The position numbers were made by a program, and so were the translations under genes. Below are positions 1-8,528 of a stretch of 64,000 bases of DNA, one piece after another. This DNA is from Micromonospora sp. NBC_00389 (GTDB lineage Bacteria > Actinomycetota > Actinomycetes > Mycobacteriales > Micromonosporaceae). The stretch spans positions 6,386,001 through 6,450,000 of the forward strand of contig NZ_CP107947.1 in assembly GCF_036059255.1 (NCBI RefSeq), in the 5' to 3' direction. The notes beneath the pieces were generated by a model. That model did no database searches. It saw nothing but the letters and a program-made list of their open reading frames with translations, and was not told the DNA's origin. Within the stretch, counting starts at the first letter, position 1. The number at the start of each line of letters is the position of its first letter.

Positions 1-188
1 GTTGAGTAGCTGACCGGCCTCGAACAAGTAGGGATCCTCGCCGGCCGACGCGGCACGACGCCAGCAGGTGGGAGACGATCAATCGGAACCACCTCTCGAG
101 CCGCCGCTACCTGGGTCGGGCGATCAGATCCGACCATCGAGCGCCGCACGACGAGACAACACCAGACCGAGGGAAGACACGTCTGAGG

Positions 189-674
189 ATGGACACGATT
201 CTCACTACACCCCAGATGGCTTTCGCGGAGTTCGTTCGCCAGGCGGTCAACGACGCCCGCGACGAACGCGGTTGGACCGTCGGCGACATCGCGCGACACA
301 CCGGCGTCAGCCGCTCGACGCTGTTCCGCTGGCTCGCCTGCGACTGGCAGCACTACCCCGAGCTGGCAAAGGTACGAGCCTTGTGCGCCACCCTCGGGCT
401 CTCCATCGCAGCCGCGATTCGCCCGCTCGCGATGCCGATCGCCGCCGCTGCGCCCGACCATCGAGCACTGGCGGAGGTCGAGGCGGACATGGGCGCCATC
501 CGCCGACGATTGCTCGACGACACGGTCTCGGCCGCGGACAAGCACCATATTCGGGGCCTCCTGCGCCACCTCGCCCGAGACGTCCCGGTCGAGTCGACTG
601 CGTCCTCGACGCCACCGGCCGCCGCCGGCCATGCGCCGCCGTCCGTGCCGAAGGCGAGACGGTCGCGTCAGTAA
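189..674 (+). CDS. Small helix-turn-helix (XRE/Cro-like) DNA-binding protein
   Basis: This 161-residue protein has an N-terminal helix-turn-helix at roughly residues 12-50. The stretch around GDIARHTGVSRSTLFRWL has the layout of XRE/MerR-type recognition helices. A hydrophobic alanine-rich segment and a basic, proline-rich tail follow, with no enzymatic domain visible. Cro-like proteins of this size are usually cytoplasmic repressors or accessory regulators. Nothing adjacent shows a clear operator, and the next gene lies 115 bases downstream, so a regulatory link to the esterase-like gene is only a guess. The ATG at 189 is used because the recognition helix begins shortly after it. Confidence 0.75.
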   Translation: MDTILTTPQMAFAEFVRQAVNDARDERGWTVGDIARHTGVSRSTLFRWLACDWQHYPELAKVRALCATLGLSIAAAIRPLAMPIAAAAPDHRALAEVEADMGAIRRRLLDDTVSAADKHHIRGLLRHLARDVPVESTASSTPPAAAGHAPPSVPKARRSRQ

Positions 675-789
675 GCCCGCGCTGCGGACACGCAGAGCGT
701 CTGGCCTTCGCTTTGAAGGTTTCGCCGAGCCCTCCTGCTGAAATCGACGAAAAGTTTGCACCGTCGGTTCAACGATACCGTTCAGGGGT

Positions 790-1992
790 ATGACTGCTGG
801 TATCACCGACGCCGCCCACGCCGTCGACGCTGTGACCGTCATGGGGTTGCTCCCGGCCAGGCCGCGGCTGCTCGCCCTGGGCGAGCCCACCCATGGCGAG
901 GACGCTCTGCTCGACGTGCGAAACGATCTCTTCCGGCAACTCGTCGAGCAGGAGGGCTACCGGACGATCGCGATCGAGAGCGACTGCCTGATGGGCCTGG
1001 TCGTAGACGACTACGTCACCTCGGGCACCGGCATCCTCGACGAGGTCATGGAGCACGGCTTCAGCCACGGGTTCGGCGCGTCCGCGGCCAACCGCGAGCT
1101 GGTGCGTTGGATGCGCGCGTACAACGACGGCCGGCCCGCGTCACAGCAGCTCCGCTTCGCCGGTTTCGACGGCCCGCTGGAGATCACCGGCGCGGCGAGC
1201 CCTCGGCAGGCACTCACCGCACTCCACGCCTACCTCACCGCCTGGGTCGACGCCGACCTGCTTCCCCGCACCGCGGAAACGCTCGACCGCCTGCTCGGCG
1301 CCGACGACCGGTGGACCAATCCCGCCGCGATGATGGACCCGTCCCAGTCCGTGGGGCAGACGCCCGAGGCCAATGAGCTGCGTCTGCTCGCCGATGACCT
1401 GGTGGCCCTGCTCGACGCGCAGACGCCGCACCTGATCGCGGCGTCCACTTGGGACGACTGGGACCGGGCACGCCTGTACGGGCGTACTGCCACCGGACTG
1501 CTGCGCTACCACTTCTGGATGGCCGACACGTCACCGGGCCGGATGGCGAGGCTGCTGGGCTCGCGGGCTTCGATGATGGCCGCCAACCTGCTCGTCCTCG
1601 CCGAACGGCACCCGACGCTGGTGTACGCCCACAACGGCCACCTTCAGCGGGACAAGAGCACGATGCGGATGGGCAACCTGCCGCTGGAGTGGTGGAGCGC
1701 CGGCGCGATCGTCAGCGCCTACCAGGGCGAGGGGTACGCCTTTCTGGCCACGGCCCTCGGCACGATCCGCCACCAGGGGGTGGACGTCCCACCCCCGGAC
1801 ACCGTCGAAGGACTGCTGTACGCGCTCCCGCAGCAGCGTTGCCTGGTCGACACCCGCCGGCTGGCCGCCGCCCTCCCCGACGCCACGCCCGCCCCCCGCG
1901 TGTCGCCCTGGTACGGCTACTCCCCGCTGGACCCGGCCCACCTGGCCAACACTGACGGGATCGTGTTCGTCAAGGACACCCGGCGGACCTAG
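790..1992 (+). CDS. Erythromycin esterase family hydrolase
   Basis: The 400-residue protein matches the erythromycin esterase/succinoglycan-biosynthesis (EreA/EreB) family in length and layout. The motif GEPTHGE at residues 31-37 carries the family histidine (H35). A second block, AHNGHLQR around residues 280-287, supplies the other conserved histidines. EreB-type enzymes open the macrolactone ring of macrolides, but many actinobacterial members have no demonstrated macrolide activity. The substrate here is therefore open, and resistance should not be assumed. The ATG at 790 is preceded by an AGGGGT ribosome-binding site. The gene stands alone, with the SUMF1-like gene starting 109 bases after its stop. 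Confidence 0.85.
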   Translation: MTAGITDAAHAVDAVTVMGLLPARPRLLALGEPTHGEDALLDVRNDLFRQLVEQEGYRTIAIESDCLMGLVVDDYVTSGTGILDEVMEHGFSHGFGASAANRELVRWMRAYNDGRPASQQLRFAGFDGPLEITGAASPRQALTALHAYLTAWVDADLLPRTAETLDRLLGADDRWTNPAAMMDPSQSVGQTPEANELRLLADDLVALLDAQTPHLIAASTWDDWDRARLYGRTATGLLRYHFWMADTSPGRMARLLGSRASMMAANLLVLAERHPTLVYAHNGHLQRDKSTMRMGNLPLEWWSAGAIVSAYQGEGYAFLATALGTIRHQGVDVPPPDTVEGLLYALPQQRCLVDTRRLAAALPDATPAPRVSPWYGYSPLDPAHLANTDGIVFVKDTRRT

Positions 1993-2101
1993 GCCCCCAG
2001 GCGTTCAGCAACAACTGAGAGGTCGGCCGACGGGCCCGTTCGCAAGCTGCGGGGCCGTCAGGAAAGGGCGACCGGCGAGCGGGCTGCTAGCGTTCGGCGC
2101 G

Positions 2102-2899
2102 ATGTGGACCGAGGAGATCGTGGCCGGGCGCCCGGCATGGCGGCACACCCCGTCGGGCGTGGTGTTCCGAAAGGTTCCGGGCGGCCCGTTCCGGATGGGC
2201 TTGTCCGACGAGGAGTTGGACGCGGTACGCGCCATCGAGCGCAGCGGCGGTGTCGAGGACACCGTCGAGCCGTTCCTCGCCGGCGCCGAGGACGCACAGC
2301 CGGTACGCGAGGTGCGGGTCGAGCCGTTCCTGATCGCCCGGCATCCGCTGACGGTGGCGCAGGTCCGGCACTGGCTGCCCGAGTACGAGGACGACTACGC
2401 CGAGACGGACACCGGCACGGCCCGGCTCGAAGACGACCTGGAGGACCTGCTCAAGCTGTTGCCGTTCCAGGTGCCCAGCGAGGCGCAGTGGGAATACGCG
2501 GCCCGGGCCGGCACCACCACGCTGACCTTCCGCGGTGACGGGAAACCCGGCGAGGACCAGCTGCTCGACGACTTCGGCGACGAGACGCGGACCGCTGCCG
2601 GCGAGAACGCGTTCGGGCTGGCGGCGATGGGGTCGGCGAACGAGCTCTGCGCCGATGTGTGGATCCCCGGGTTCGCGGGCGCGCCGGCAGACGCGCGTGC
2701 ACGGACCGGAGACGGGCCCCGGACCGTACGCGGTGGAGCCGCCGACCTATACCCGTGGCAGGGCTGCGACGAGTGGCTGCTGCTGCTCTCCGCCACCCGG
2801 TACGAGCACGCCCAGTTCACGGCAGTTCGCCCGGTCGCGCCACTGCCACCCCGCCAGGTCACGCAGGGGTGCCCGAGCCGATCCACTGCGCCTGTGTGA
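2102..2899 (+). CDS. Formylglycine-generating-enzyme/SUMF1-like protein
   Basis: The 265-residue protein follows the SUMF1/EgtB/PvdO fold. An N-terminal segment (VPGGPFRMG, about residues 25-33) opens the domain. The central EAQWEYAARAG motif is near residue 130, and a late TVRGGAA segment is near residue 213. Family members oxidise cysteine to formylglycine or act as sulfoxide synthases or lectin-like domains. The usual GNVWEW block is replaced by NELCADVW, and the terminal GFR signature is degenerate (AVRPVAP). Catalysis is therefore uncertain, and a degenerate structural role is possible. Its 3' end overlaps the convergent gene at 2859-3251 by 41 bases. Confidence 0.75.
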   Translation: MWTEEIVAGRPAWRHTPSGVVFRKVPGGPFRMGLSDEELDAVRAIERSGGVEDTVEPFLAGAEDAQPVREVRVEPFLIARHPLTVAQVRHWLPEYEDDYAETDTGTARLEDDLEDLLKLLPFQVPSEAQWEYAARAGTTTLTFRGDGKPGEDQLLDDFGDETRTAAGENAFGLAAMGSANELCADVWIPGFAGAPADARARTGDGPRTVRGGAADLYPWQGCDEWLLLLSATRYEHAQFTAVRPVAPLPPRQVTQGCPSRSTAPV

Positions 2900-3251
2900 G
2901 CAGACCTCCAAACTGCAACCGGTAGGAGATAGCTGACTTGGTCGCCGCGTCCAGGGACTCTGGCAGCTGATCGAACGACGCGGGCCAGATATCCAACAGC
3001 GAAAAGACCTCCTGACCGTCGCGGACCCGCAGGAGCAGCATGCAGCGCCAGTGGGGTGAGAACTCTGGCCGCCGACCGGCGGCGTGCACCATCGCCGGCC
3101 GTAGGTAGTGAACGGTGGACAGATCCGCGTTCGCGGCAAGCCATCCGGCTCCGTGGTGGCGGTTGAATCCGTGATCGCGCGCCTCGTCGTCCAAGCGCAT
3201 CAGTTCAGCCGTGTCGATCGCCTTGACGGTGCGCGGAACGCTCGATGACAT
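2859..3251 (-). CDS. Conserved hypothetical protein
   Basis: This 130-residue soluble protein, read from the ATG at 3251, has no domain I can name. It is rich in charged and aromatic residues and has balanced composition, with segments such as HYLRPAMVHAAGRRPEF and EVFSLLDIWPASF that look like real coding sequence. An in-frame start nine codons upstream (3278) is possible, but the MSSSVP start is more typical. It converges on the SUMF1-like gene and overlaps its end by 41 bases. No signal peptide or membrane segment is visible. Confidence 0.6.
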   Translation of the reverse strand: MSSSVPRTVKAIDTAELMRLDDEARDHGFNRHHGAGWLAANADLSTVHYLRPAMVHAAGRRPEFSPHWRCMLLLRVRDGQEVFSLLDIWPASFDQLPESLDAATKSAISYRLQFGGLLTQAQWIGSGTPA

Positions 3252-3278
3252 CGGGTCAGTGTTCCACGTACCGACCAC

Positions 3279-3689
3279 TTGCCAGAGATCAATTCGGCAT
3301 CGAGGTCCTAGTCGGCTGCGTCAGCGCGCCGGTGGGGTCCAGGCTCATGCGATCCACCGCCGAGTGGCCGGGGCGGTTGCTTGACCCCGCGCGGCGGCCC
3401 GCACGCTTTGCCGGCGGCAGAAGTGCACGCTCGGTTTTTCTGCATCAACAGGGACCCTGGCCGAGCGCGATCTCCGGCCGCGGCAACCAGGCACTCGCCA
3501 TCGCCGGCAGGTTCGTCACCCGCCGCCTCGCGGTGACCCTCGCCGCAGCCAACACCCTGCGAGACCGGCGATAACGAAAGCGGGGTCACCGCCATCACCG
3601 GCAGCGGCTCATGCAACCGCGCCACAGTGGACCTGCTCACACGCTGAAGCCGTAGACCTCGACCCAGCTTGATGTCTTAGCGTGCGGAC
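3279..3689. other. Intergenic stretch without a supported gene
   Basis: Both strands contain open frames here (for example 3305-3574 on the plus strand), but none has a recognisable domain, and the frames overlap each other antiparallel. The 3' end of the plus frame is alanine-rich and could be the tail of a decayed gene. I see no tRNA and no convincing operator. Confidence 0.5.
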
Positions 3690-4103
3690 ATGACCGCAGC
3701 ACAGATCAACGAACCGACACGCGAAGCCGACATTGAAGCGATCAAGCAGGTGGTAGCTGCTGTCGAACACTCCCAGAACAACGAGCTCCCTGATGAGTTC
3801 GTCGACCTGTTCCGGGCCGACGCGATCTGGACAACGGGCCACGGCAGGCGGCTGTTCGGCCGCGAAGCGATCTCCGTATTCACCCGTCAGGTGCTGCCCG
3901 GCGCGATGCGAGACACCAGCGTGACGTTCGACATCGAACACGTGCTGTTCATTCGCCCCGACGTCGTGGCCGTCAAGGTCCGGCAGGTGTATCAGACGCC
4001 CGACGGTCAGGAGGTCGGCACTCCGATGTTCGTCATGGCGAAAGAAGAGGGGCAATGGCGTCTCACCGCATGCCAGAACACCAGCGTGCTCAACGACGAG
4101 TAA
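3690..4103 (+). CDS. SgcJ/EcaC-type SnoaL-like protein (NTF2 fold)
   Basis: The 137-residue protein has the length and pattern of the SnoaL-like/DUF4440 family of the SgcJ/EcaC type. It has an N-terminal helix (residues 11-25), the segment DLFRADAIWTTGHG, then GREAISVFTRQVL, and a beta-rich C-terminal half ending in EGQWRLTACQNT. NTF2-fold proteins of this sort bind small hydrophobic ligands or support polyketide and stress enzymes. Their catalytic role is often unassigned. The gene stands alone and ends 57 bases before the inverted repeat of the IS110-type element. Confidence 0.8.
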   Translation: MTAAQINEPTREADIEAIKQVVAAVEHSQNNELPDEFVDLFRADAIWTTGHGRRLFGREAISVFTRQVLPGAMRDTSVTFDIEHVLFIRPDVVAVKVRQVYQTPDGQEVGTPMFVMAKEEGQWRLTACQNTSVLNDE

Positions 4104-4160
4104 CCCCAGACCAGCCAGGCCCCCGGCGGAGCGGGCCGGCGCCCGGCCCGCCACGTCATC

Positions 4161-4177
4161 CATGAAGGAGCGGGGCC
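4161..4177 (+). repeat. Left 17-bp inverted repeat of the IS110-type element
   Basis: The sequence catgaaggagcggggcc is the exact reverse complement of 5664-5680. It marks the end of the element distal to the transposase start. Confidence 0.8.
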
Positions 4178-4562
4178 GGTCAAGGCTGGGGTTTTGACTT
4201 GCTGACGTTGTTTTGCCCGTCTTCCGGCATGGTTTTCGGGCAGGCGTGTGTGCGGCGTCGGGGTCAAGGCTGGGCCGTAGGCCCACCCCGGCAGGGGCTT
4301 GGCCTTGATGCCGGCGCCGTGGACGCCATGCTGGTGATGCCGGAAGTCGGTGTTGTGGGTGTGGTCGCGTCGCCAGGTTCCGAGCGATGCCGGAAGGGCA
4401 GGCCGAGGTTCGCCTGCCGGTCATCCATTCGCCCCGCGAGGGTTCGGGGGCATGGTGGTGTGCGACCGTGACCGGACGGGGTCAATCAAGCGGGCGGCCT
4501 CGCCGTCGGCCGACGGGGGCCAGACGTGGCACGACCACGCGTCCGGTCACGTCCGAACCTGT
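4178..4562 (-). ncRNA. Non-coding part of the IS110-type element, candidate bridge-RNA region
   Basis: These 385 bases lie between the transposase stop and the left repeat and hold no convincing protein. Internal structure is visible: ggtcaaggctggg occurs at 4177 and again near 4261. cttccggcat near 4220 is the complement of atgccggaag, found near 4337 and 4386. In IS110/IS1111 elements the long non-coding end is known to give a bridge RNA that pairs with donor and target DNA. Placing that RNA here is inference from position and self-complementarity. Its exact ends and guide loops cannot be set by eye. Confidence 0.35.
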
Positions 4563-5597
4563 TCACACCGCCGTCTGGGCCGGACGCAGGGCACGGATGT
4601 GCCCGTCGCGCAGGCCGTAGTAGACGAGGGTGAGCAGCTTGCGGGCCACCGCGACGGTGGCGATATTGCGTCCGCGTCGCTCGGCGACGCGGGCGCGGGT
4701 GCAGGTCAACCAGCCGGCCGTGGGCGGGACACCGTGGGCGGCCTCGACCGCGGCCCACCGCACCAGGGTGGAGCCCTGCTTGGTGATCCGTCCCCGGTGC
4801 ACGACAAGGTCAGACTCCCGGTGCCGCGGGGTCAGCCCGGCCCACGAGGTCAGCTGCGCCGGGCCGCCGAACCGGTCGACCTCGCCGACCTCAGCGACGA
4901 ACACCGCCGCCAGGACCGGGCCGACCCCGGGGATGGCCTGGATCGCGGTGTAACCGGCGTGCCCGGAGAGTCTGGCCCGGATCGGCCCGGCGACCGCGGC
5001 GATCTCGAAATCGACCGCGTCGATCAGCCGGGACAGCGAGCTCACCCGACCCCGATACGCCCCGTCCAGCGGCGCCCGAGACAGCAACTCCCGCCCACCA
5101 ACGCCGAACAGATCCGAGACAGCAATGTGCACGCCCTGCTTGGCCAACACCGCGTGCACCGACGCCTTCAACCCGCTGCGCCACGCGACCAGCTTGGCTC
5201 GATACCGCACCAGCTCCCGCAACTCGCGCACCGCCGGCGGGGCCACGTATGCCTCCGGAAGCCTGCCCACGCGCAGCAGATCCGCGAGGTCGGCGGCGTC
5301 ACGGGCGTCGTTCTTCACCCGCCGGTAGGCGAACCCCTTCACCCCCAACGGATGCGCCAAATGCACCCGCGCGCCCGCGGCCAGCACATCCGCCGCCCAG
5401 TACCAGCCATACGTGGCCTCCAGCACCACCTCCGGGTCCGGACCAGCCTTCGCGATCTCCAACCCCAACGCCACCGGGTCATTGTCAATCCGCACCGTCG
5501 CGAGCTTCTCGCCCGCCTCCGTCATCCGCACGATCACCGACCGACGGCGATGCAGATCGATACCCACGATCTGCCGGCCGTCGTACTCTGCCTGCAT
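4563..5597 (-). CDS. IS110-family transposase (DEDD/RuvC-like recombinase)
   Basis: The 344-residue protein has the two-domain IS110 plan. An N-terminal RuvC-like DEDD domain begins with GIDLHRR, continues with the VVLEATYGW acidic residue and ends with KNDARDAADLADLL. The C-terminal transposase_20 domain contains IQAIPGVGPVLAAVF and AGLTPRHRESD, the latter with the serine proposed to act in strand transfer. The start at 5597 sits nine bases after a GAAGG ribosome-binding site; an ATG at 5606 touches that site and is less likely. The frame is intact and full length. The flanking 17-bp inverted repeats and the long 3' non-coding region place it in an IS1111-like element. Confidence 0.92.
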   Translation of the reverse strand: MQAEYDGRQIVGIDLHRRRSVIVRMTEAGEKLATVRIDNDPVALGLEIAKAGPDPEVVLEATYGWYWAADVLAAGARVHLAHPLGVKGFAYRRVKNDARDAADLADLLRVGRLPEAYVAPPAVRELRELVRYRAKLVAWRSGLKASVHAVLAKQGVHIAVSDLFGVGGRELLSRAPLDGAYRGRVSSLSRLIDAVDFEIAAVAGPIRARLSGHAGYTAIQAIPGVGPVLAAVFVAEVGEVDRFGGPAQLTSWAGLTPRHRESDLVVHRGRITKQGSTLVRWAAVEAAHGVPPTAGWLTCTRARVAERRGRNIATVAVARKLLTLVYYGLRDGHIRALRPAQTAV

Positions 5598-5663
5598 GAG
5601 GGGCATCCTTCGTCGTGAGACGTGAGCACCCCGAGCATCCCGCCCGGGACCCACGAGGAGCGA

Positions 5664-5680
5664 GGCCCCGCTCCTTCATG
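5664..5680 (-). repeat. Right 17-bp inverted repeat of the IS110-type element
   Basis: This is the exact complement of the left repeat at 4161-4177 and lies 66 bases upstream of the transposase start. It sits 15 bases from the end of the neighbouring TetR gene. Confidence 0.8.
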
Positions 5681-5695
5681 CCATCAAGCAGACCT

Positions 5696-6256
5696 TCACG
5701 TGCTCTGTCGACGGAGCAGATACGAAGCCCGGTCCACGGCCTGCCCGACTTCGGCCGGATCCACCGCGGTGACGATGACGCCGTAGATCATCCGATGTGC
5801 GAGCAGTATGTCGTCCACGGTGGCGCGGTGGTCGACCAGCCCGGCCGCCTGCGCGCGCGGGAGGGTGTCTTGAATCAGGGACTGCAGACGTGTGCCGCCG
5901 GTGTACTCCGGCACGTTGCGCCGGGCGTCCACCGCCATCTCCACGAACGCGGCGGACTCCACGGTCATTTGGATCAAGCGGTCCCAGAGCCGGCCGAACG
6001 CGCCCGCGCCCGGCTCGGCGGCGATCGCCTCTAGCTGCGCGAAGTTCTCCTCGAACACCGCGAACGCCAGATCGAGCCGGGTCGGGAAGTGCCGGTACAG
6101 CACACCCTGCCCGACCTCGGCGTCCTTGGCGATCGCGCTGAGCGGCACGTGATAGCCGCGCGCGGTGAACAACCGGCGCGCCGATCGGAGGATGGCCAGC
6201 CGATTTTGCGAGGCCGCAGCCGGACCACGATTGACGCGACCGCTGGTGGAGGGCAT
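5696..6256 (-). CDS. TetR-family transcriptional repressor
   Basis: The 186-residue protein has an N-terminal TetR helix-turn-helix at about residues 18-64, including the hallmark GVLYRHFPTRLDL. A helical ligand-binding domain follows. The gene is divergent from the flavoprotein at 6319, and a 24-base palindrome lies between the two starts. It therefore very probably represses that flavoprotein and itself. Given the target's steroid-dehydrogenase similarity, a steroid or other hydrophobic inducer is a reasonable guess, not a demonstrated fact. The IS110-type element has inserted just 15 bases beyond its stop without damaging it. Confidence 0.9.
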   Translation of the reverse strand: MPSTSGRVNRGPAAASQNRLAILRSARRLFTARGYHVPLSAIAKDAEVGQGVLYRHFPTRLDLAFAVFEENFAQLEAIAAEPGAGAFGRLWDRLIQMTVESAAFVEMAVDARRNVPEYTGGTRLQSLIQDTLPRAQAAGLVDHRATVDDILLAHRMIYGVIVTAVDPAEVGQAVDRASYLLRRQST

Positions 6257-6268
6257 GCTGCACTATAA

Positions 6269-6292
6269 CAACCGGACAGGATTGTCCGGTTG
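6269..6292. promoter_or_regulatory. Palindromic operator between the TetR and flavoprotein genes
   Basis: Two 10-base arms (caaccggaca at 6269-6278 and tgtccggttg at 6283-6292) are perfect complements around a 4-base spacer. The site lies 12 bases upstream of the TetR start and 26 bases upstream of the flavoprotein start. This is the usual place for a self-regulating TetR repressor to bind. Confidence 0.75.
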
Positions 6293-6318
6293 GTTGCATG
6301 ACTCGGGAAGGACCAGCC

Positions 6319-7980
6319 ATGACCGACACCACCGCGCAGTCCGCCGGCACGTTCGACCACTCCTACGACGTCGTCGTGGTCGGCAGCGGCGGGGCCGGAT
6401 TCGCCACCGCGCTGGGCGCGATCGACGCAGGGCTGAGCGTCCTGATGATCGAGTCAAGCGACAAGTGGGGCGGAAGCACAGCGATGTCCGGCGGCGGGAT
6501 GTGGTTGCCGAACAACCCCCTGATGCGGCGCGCCGGCATCGGCGACTCTCGCGAGGAGGCGCTCACCTACCTCGAGGCCACGGTCGGTGACACCGGGCGC
6601 TCCACCTCCCGCGAGCGCAAGGAAGCCTTCGTCGACGGCATCGAGGACTTCGTCCTCACCGCGGAAAAGTACGGCATGACTTTCGCCCGCTCCACCGACT
6701 ACCCCGACTACTACCCGGAGCTGCCCGGCGGGAAGATCGGCCGGGCGATCGAGGTGAAGCCGCTCAACTCGAAGGTCATCGGCGCATGGTGGAAGACCAT
6801 CAGCGCGCCCGCCGGGATGCCGATCAAGACCGACGACGTGTGGCTGCTCGGCCGCGCCTGGTCCACTCCCGCCGGGTTCATCCGCGGCGCCCAGTTCGTG
6901 TTCCGTGCGCTCGGCGGCGTCGCCCGCGGCCAGCGGCTGGTCGGCATTGGCGCCGGGCTGTCCAGCGCGTTCCTGCACGCGGTGGTGCTCAAGCACCAGG
7001 TGCAGCTGTGGCTCAACGCCCCGCTGGAGGAACTGCTGATCAGCGACGGCCGGGTCACCGGCGTGCGCACCACCCGCGATGGACAGCCGGTGACGGTGCG
7101 CGCCACGCGGGGCGTCATGCTGGCCGGCGGCGGGTTCGACCACAACACCGAGTGGCGGCGCAAGTACCACGGCATCGACGGCTCCCCGTCCGGCAACCCG
7201 GCCAACCTGGGCCACCCCACCGAGCTGGCGCAGCAGGCCGGCGCCGCGGTCGAGCTGATGGACGACGCCTGGTGGGGTGCCTCCGTCGCCGCCACCCCCG
7301 GCCACGACCCGTCCTTCATCGTCGGCGAGCGCTCGCTGCCGTACTCGATCATCGTGGACGCCCGGGGCGACCGATTCGCCAACGAGTCGGAGTCCTACGT
7401 CGACCTGGGCCACCACATGCTCGAACACGACAAGGACGGCGCGTACTGGATGATCGCCGACGTCCGCCACGCGCGCCGCTACCTGCGCACCTTCGCGCTG
7501 GACCCGAAGAACAACAAGGCGATGCGCGAGGCCGGGATCATGGCCAAGGGCAGCACCCTCGCCGAACTGGCGGGCCGGATCGGCATCGACCCGACGCGGC
7601 TGCAAGCCACCGTCGATCGGTTCAACGGCTTCGCCCGCTCGGGCGTCGACGGGGACTTCGGTCGTGGAAACTCGGCGTACGACCGCTACTACGGCGACCC
7701 GACCGTGCACCCCAACGCCTGCCTCGGCCCGCTCGAGAAGGGTCCGTTCACCGCCTTCAAGGTCGTCATCGGTGACCTCGGCACCAAGGGCGGAGTGCTC
7801 ACCGACCCCGACGGCCGTGCGCTGCGCGAGGACGGCACGGTGATCGACGGCCTGTACTCGGCGGGCAACAACTCCGCCTCGGTGATGGGCAACACCTATC
7901 CCGGCCCGGGATCCACGATCGGGCCCGCCGTGGTGTTCGGGATGCGCGCCGCCCGGCACATGGCTCGCTCCGACGCATAA
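6319..7980 (+). CDS. KstD-like FAD-binding dehydrogenase (3-oxosteroid 1-dehydrogenase family)
   Basis: The 553-residue flavoprotein begins with a dinucleotide-binding motif (GSGGAGF, residues 22-28). It contains SDKWGGSTAMSGGG, a middle substrate domain, and the C-terminal FAD-binding GLYSAGNNSASVMG followed by YPGPGSTIGPA. This arrangement is typical of 3-ketosteroid delta-1-dehydrogenases and related fumarate-reductase-type enzymes, which desaturate ring A of steroids. Related enzymes in the family act on other ketones, so the steroid assignment is probable rather than certain. The ATG at 6319 follows a GGAAGGA site; an upstream ATG at 6298 has none. Expression is probably controlled by the divergent TetR protein. 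Confidence 0.82.
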   Translation: MTDTTAQSAGTFDHSYDVVVVGSGGAGFATALGAIDAGLSVLMIESSDKWGGSTAMSGGGMWLPNNPLMRRAGIGDSREEALTYLEATVGDTGRSTSRERKEAFVDGIEDFVLTAEKYGMTFARSTDYPDYYPELPGGKIGRAIEVKPLNSKVIGAWWKTISAPAGMPIKTDDVWLLGRAWSTPAGFIRGAQFVFRALGGVARGQRLVGIGAGLSSAFLHAVVLKHQVQLWLNAPLEELLISDGRVTGVRTTRDGQPVTVRATRGVMLAGGGFDHNTEWRRKYHGIDGSPSGNPANLGHPTELAQQAGAAVELMDDAWWGASVAATPGHDPSFIVGERSLPYSIIVDARGDRFANESESYVDLGHHMLEHDKDGAYWMIADVRHARRYLRTFALDPKNNKAMREAGIMAKGSTLAELAGRIGIDPTRLQATVDRFNGFARSGVDGDFGRGNSAYDRYYGDPTVHPNACLGPLEKGPFTAFKVVIGDLGTKGGVLTDPDGRALREDGTVIDGLYSAGNNSASVMGNTYPGPGSTIGPAVVFGMRAARHMARSDA

Positions 7981-8219
7981 AGGACCGCCGCAGACAGGTG
8001 GGCGCTGATCCAGACGTAGCCGTTGCGTGGTCGCCGAGCAACCGGACGACCGCGCGACGCCCACCCGCCTGCGGCACATCACCACGCGCTCGGCTGGGGC
8101 CCGGGGCTGGTCCACCGCCTGGTCCTCGTGCCGCGGCACTCCGCCGGCGATCCCTCAACGCTCTCCTCACGACAACCGTTGCGCTGCGTCCCGAATGCTC
8201 CACGATCCCGCGCAAGGAG

Positions 8220-8528
8220 TCAGGGGCAGGTCAGATCCTGCCCGGCGACCAGGCTGTCTGCCCGGTGGTAGAGCTCCTCGGCGATGGTGTCCCAGTCCGG
8301 GCCAAAGGCCCGGAGGTCACTGGCCGCCACACGCAACAGCTCAACATCCTCCGGCCGTTGAAGGCACGCCAGCCGGAACGCAAGGTTCCGCGCCCAGACC
8401 GGGAGACCCATCCAGACCTCTTCGAGCATTACCTTCAGCATCGCCACGATCTCGTCGGCGGCTGATGCGAAGCTAATGACCTCCACGTATGCACTAGCGA
8501 CCCTGTCGTGGTGCCGCCCAGCGACCAA
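8220..8528 (-). CDS. Hypothetical small acidic protein
   Basis: The frame encodes up to 102 residues from a TTG at 8528, or slightly fewer from an internal GTG. The sequence is mostly helical and acidic, with FASAADEIVAMLKVMLEEVW and a C-terminal DWDTIAEELYHRAD segment. Composition looks coding, but I recognise no family. It might be a small regulatory or immunity-type protein. The uncertain start and isolation between a flavoprotein and a repeat reduce confidence. Confidence 0.45.
   Translation of the reverse strand: MVAGRHHDRVASAYVEVISFASAADEIVAMLKVMLEEVWMGLPVWARNLAFRLACLQRPEDVELLRVAASDLRAFGPDWDTIAEELYHRADSLVAGQDLTCP

Larger units (their letters stand above)
4161..5680. mobile_element. IS110-family insertion sequence with 17-bp inverted ends
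   Basis: A perfect 17-bp inverted repeat (catgaaggagcggggcc at 4161-4177; its complement at 5664-5680) encloses one IS110-type transposase gene on the minus strand. The gene occupies the right two thirds. About 385 bases beyond its stop are non-coding, against only about 66 bases before its start. Classical IS110 elements lack terminal inverted repeats. Sub-terminal repeats and a long 3' non-coding part are the hallmark of the IS1111 subgroup, so this element probably belongs there. The true ends may lie a few bases outside the repeats. No target-site duplication is expected or seen. Confidence 0.75.

Noticed and set aside
1..106. Possible end of a gene running off the left edge on the minus strand
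   Set aside because: A short stretch reads plausibly (GEDPYLFEAGQLLN), but there is a stop just upstream and no start codon, so it cannot be told from chance.
68..793. Long plus-strand frame over the HTH gene
   Set aside because: Arginine- and proline-rich composition in a different frame from the recognisable helix-turn-helix protein; a typical high-GC shadow.
2395..3144. Second minus-strand gene under the SUMF1-like gene
   Set aside because: The frame is serine- and arginine-rich and antisense to conserved SUMF1 motifs.
6454..8139. 561-codon minus-strand frame opposite the KstD-like gene
   Set aside because: It mirrors the flavoprotein gene codon for codon and has valine-, glycine- and arginine-rich shadow composition without any domain.
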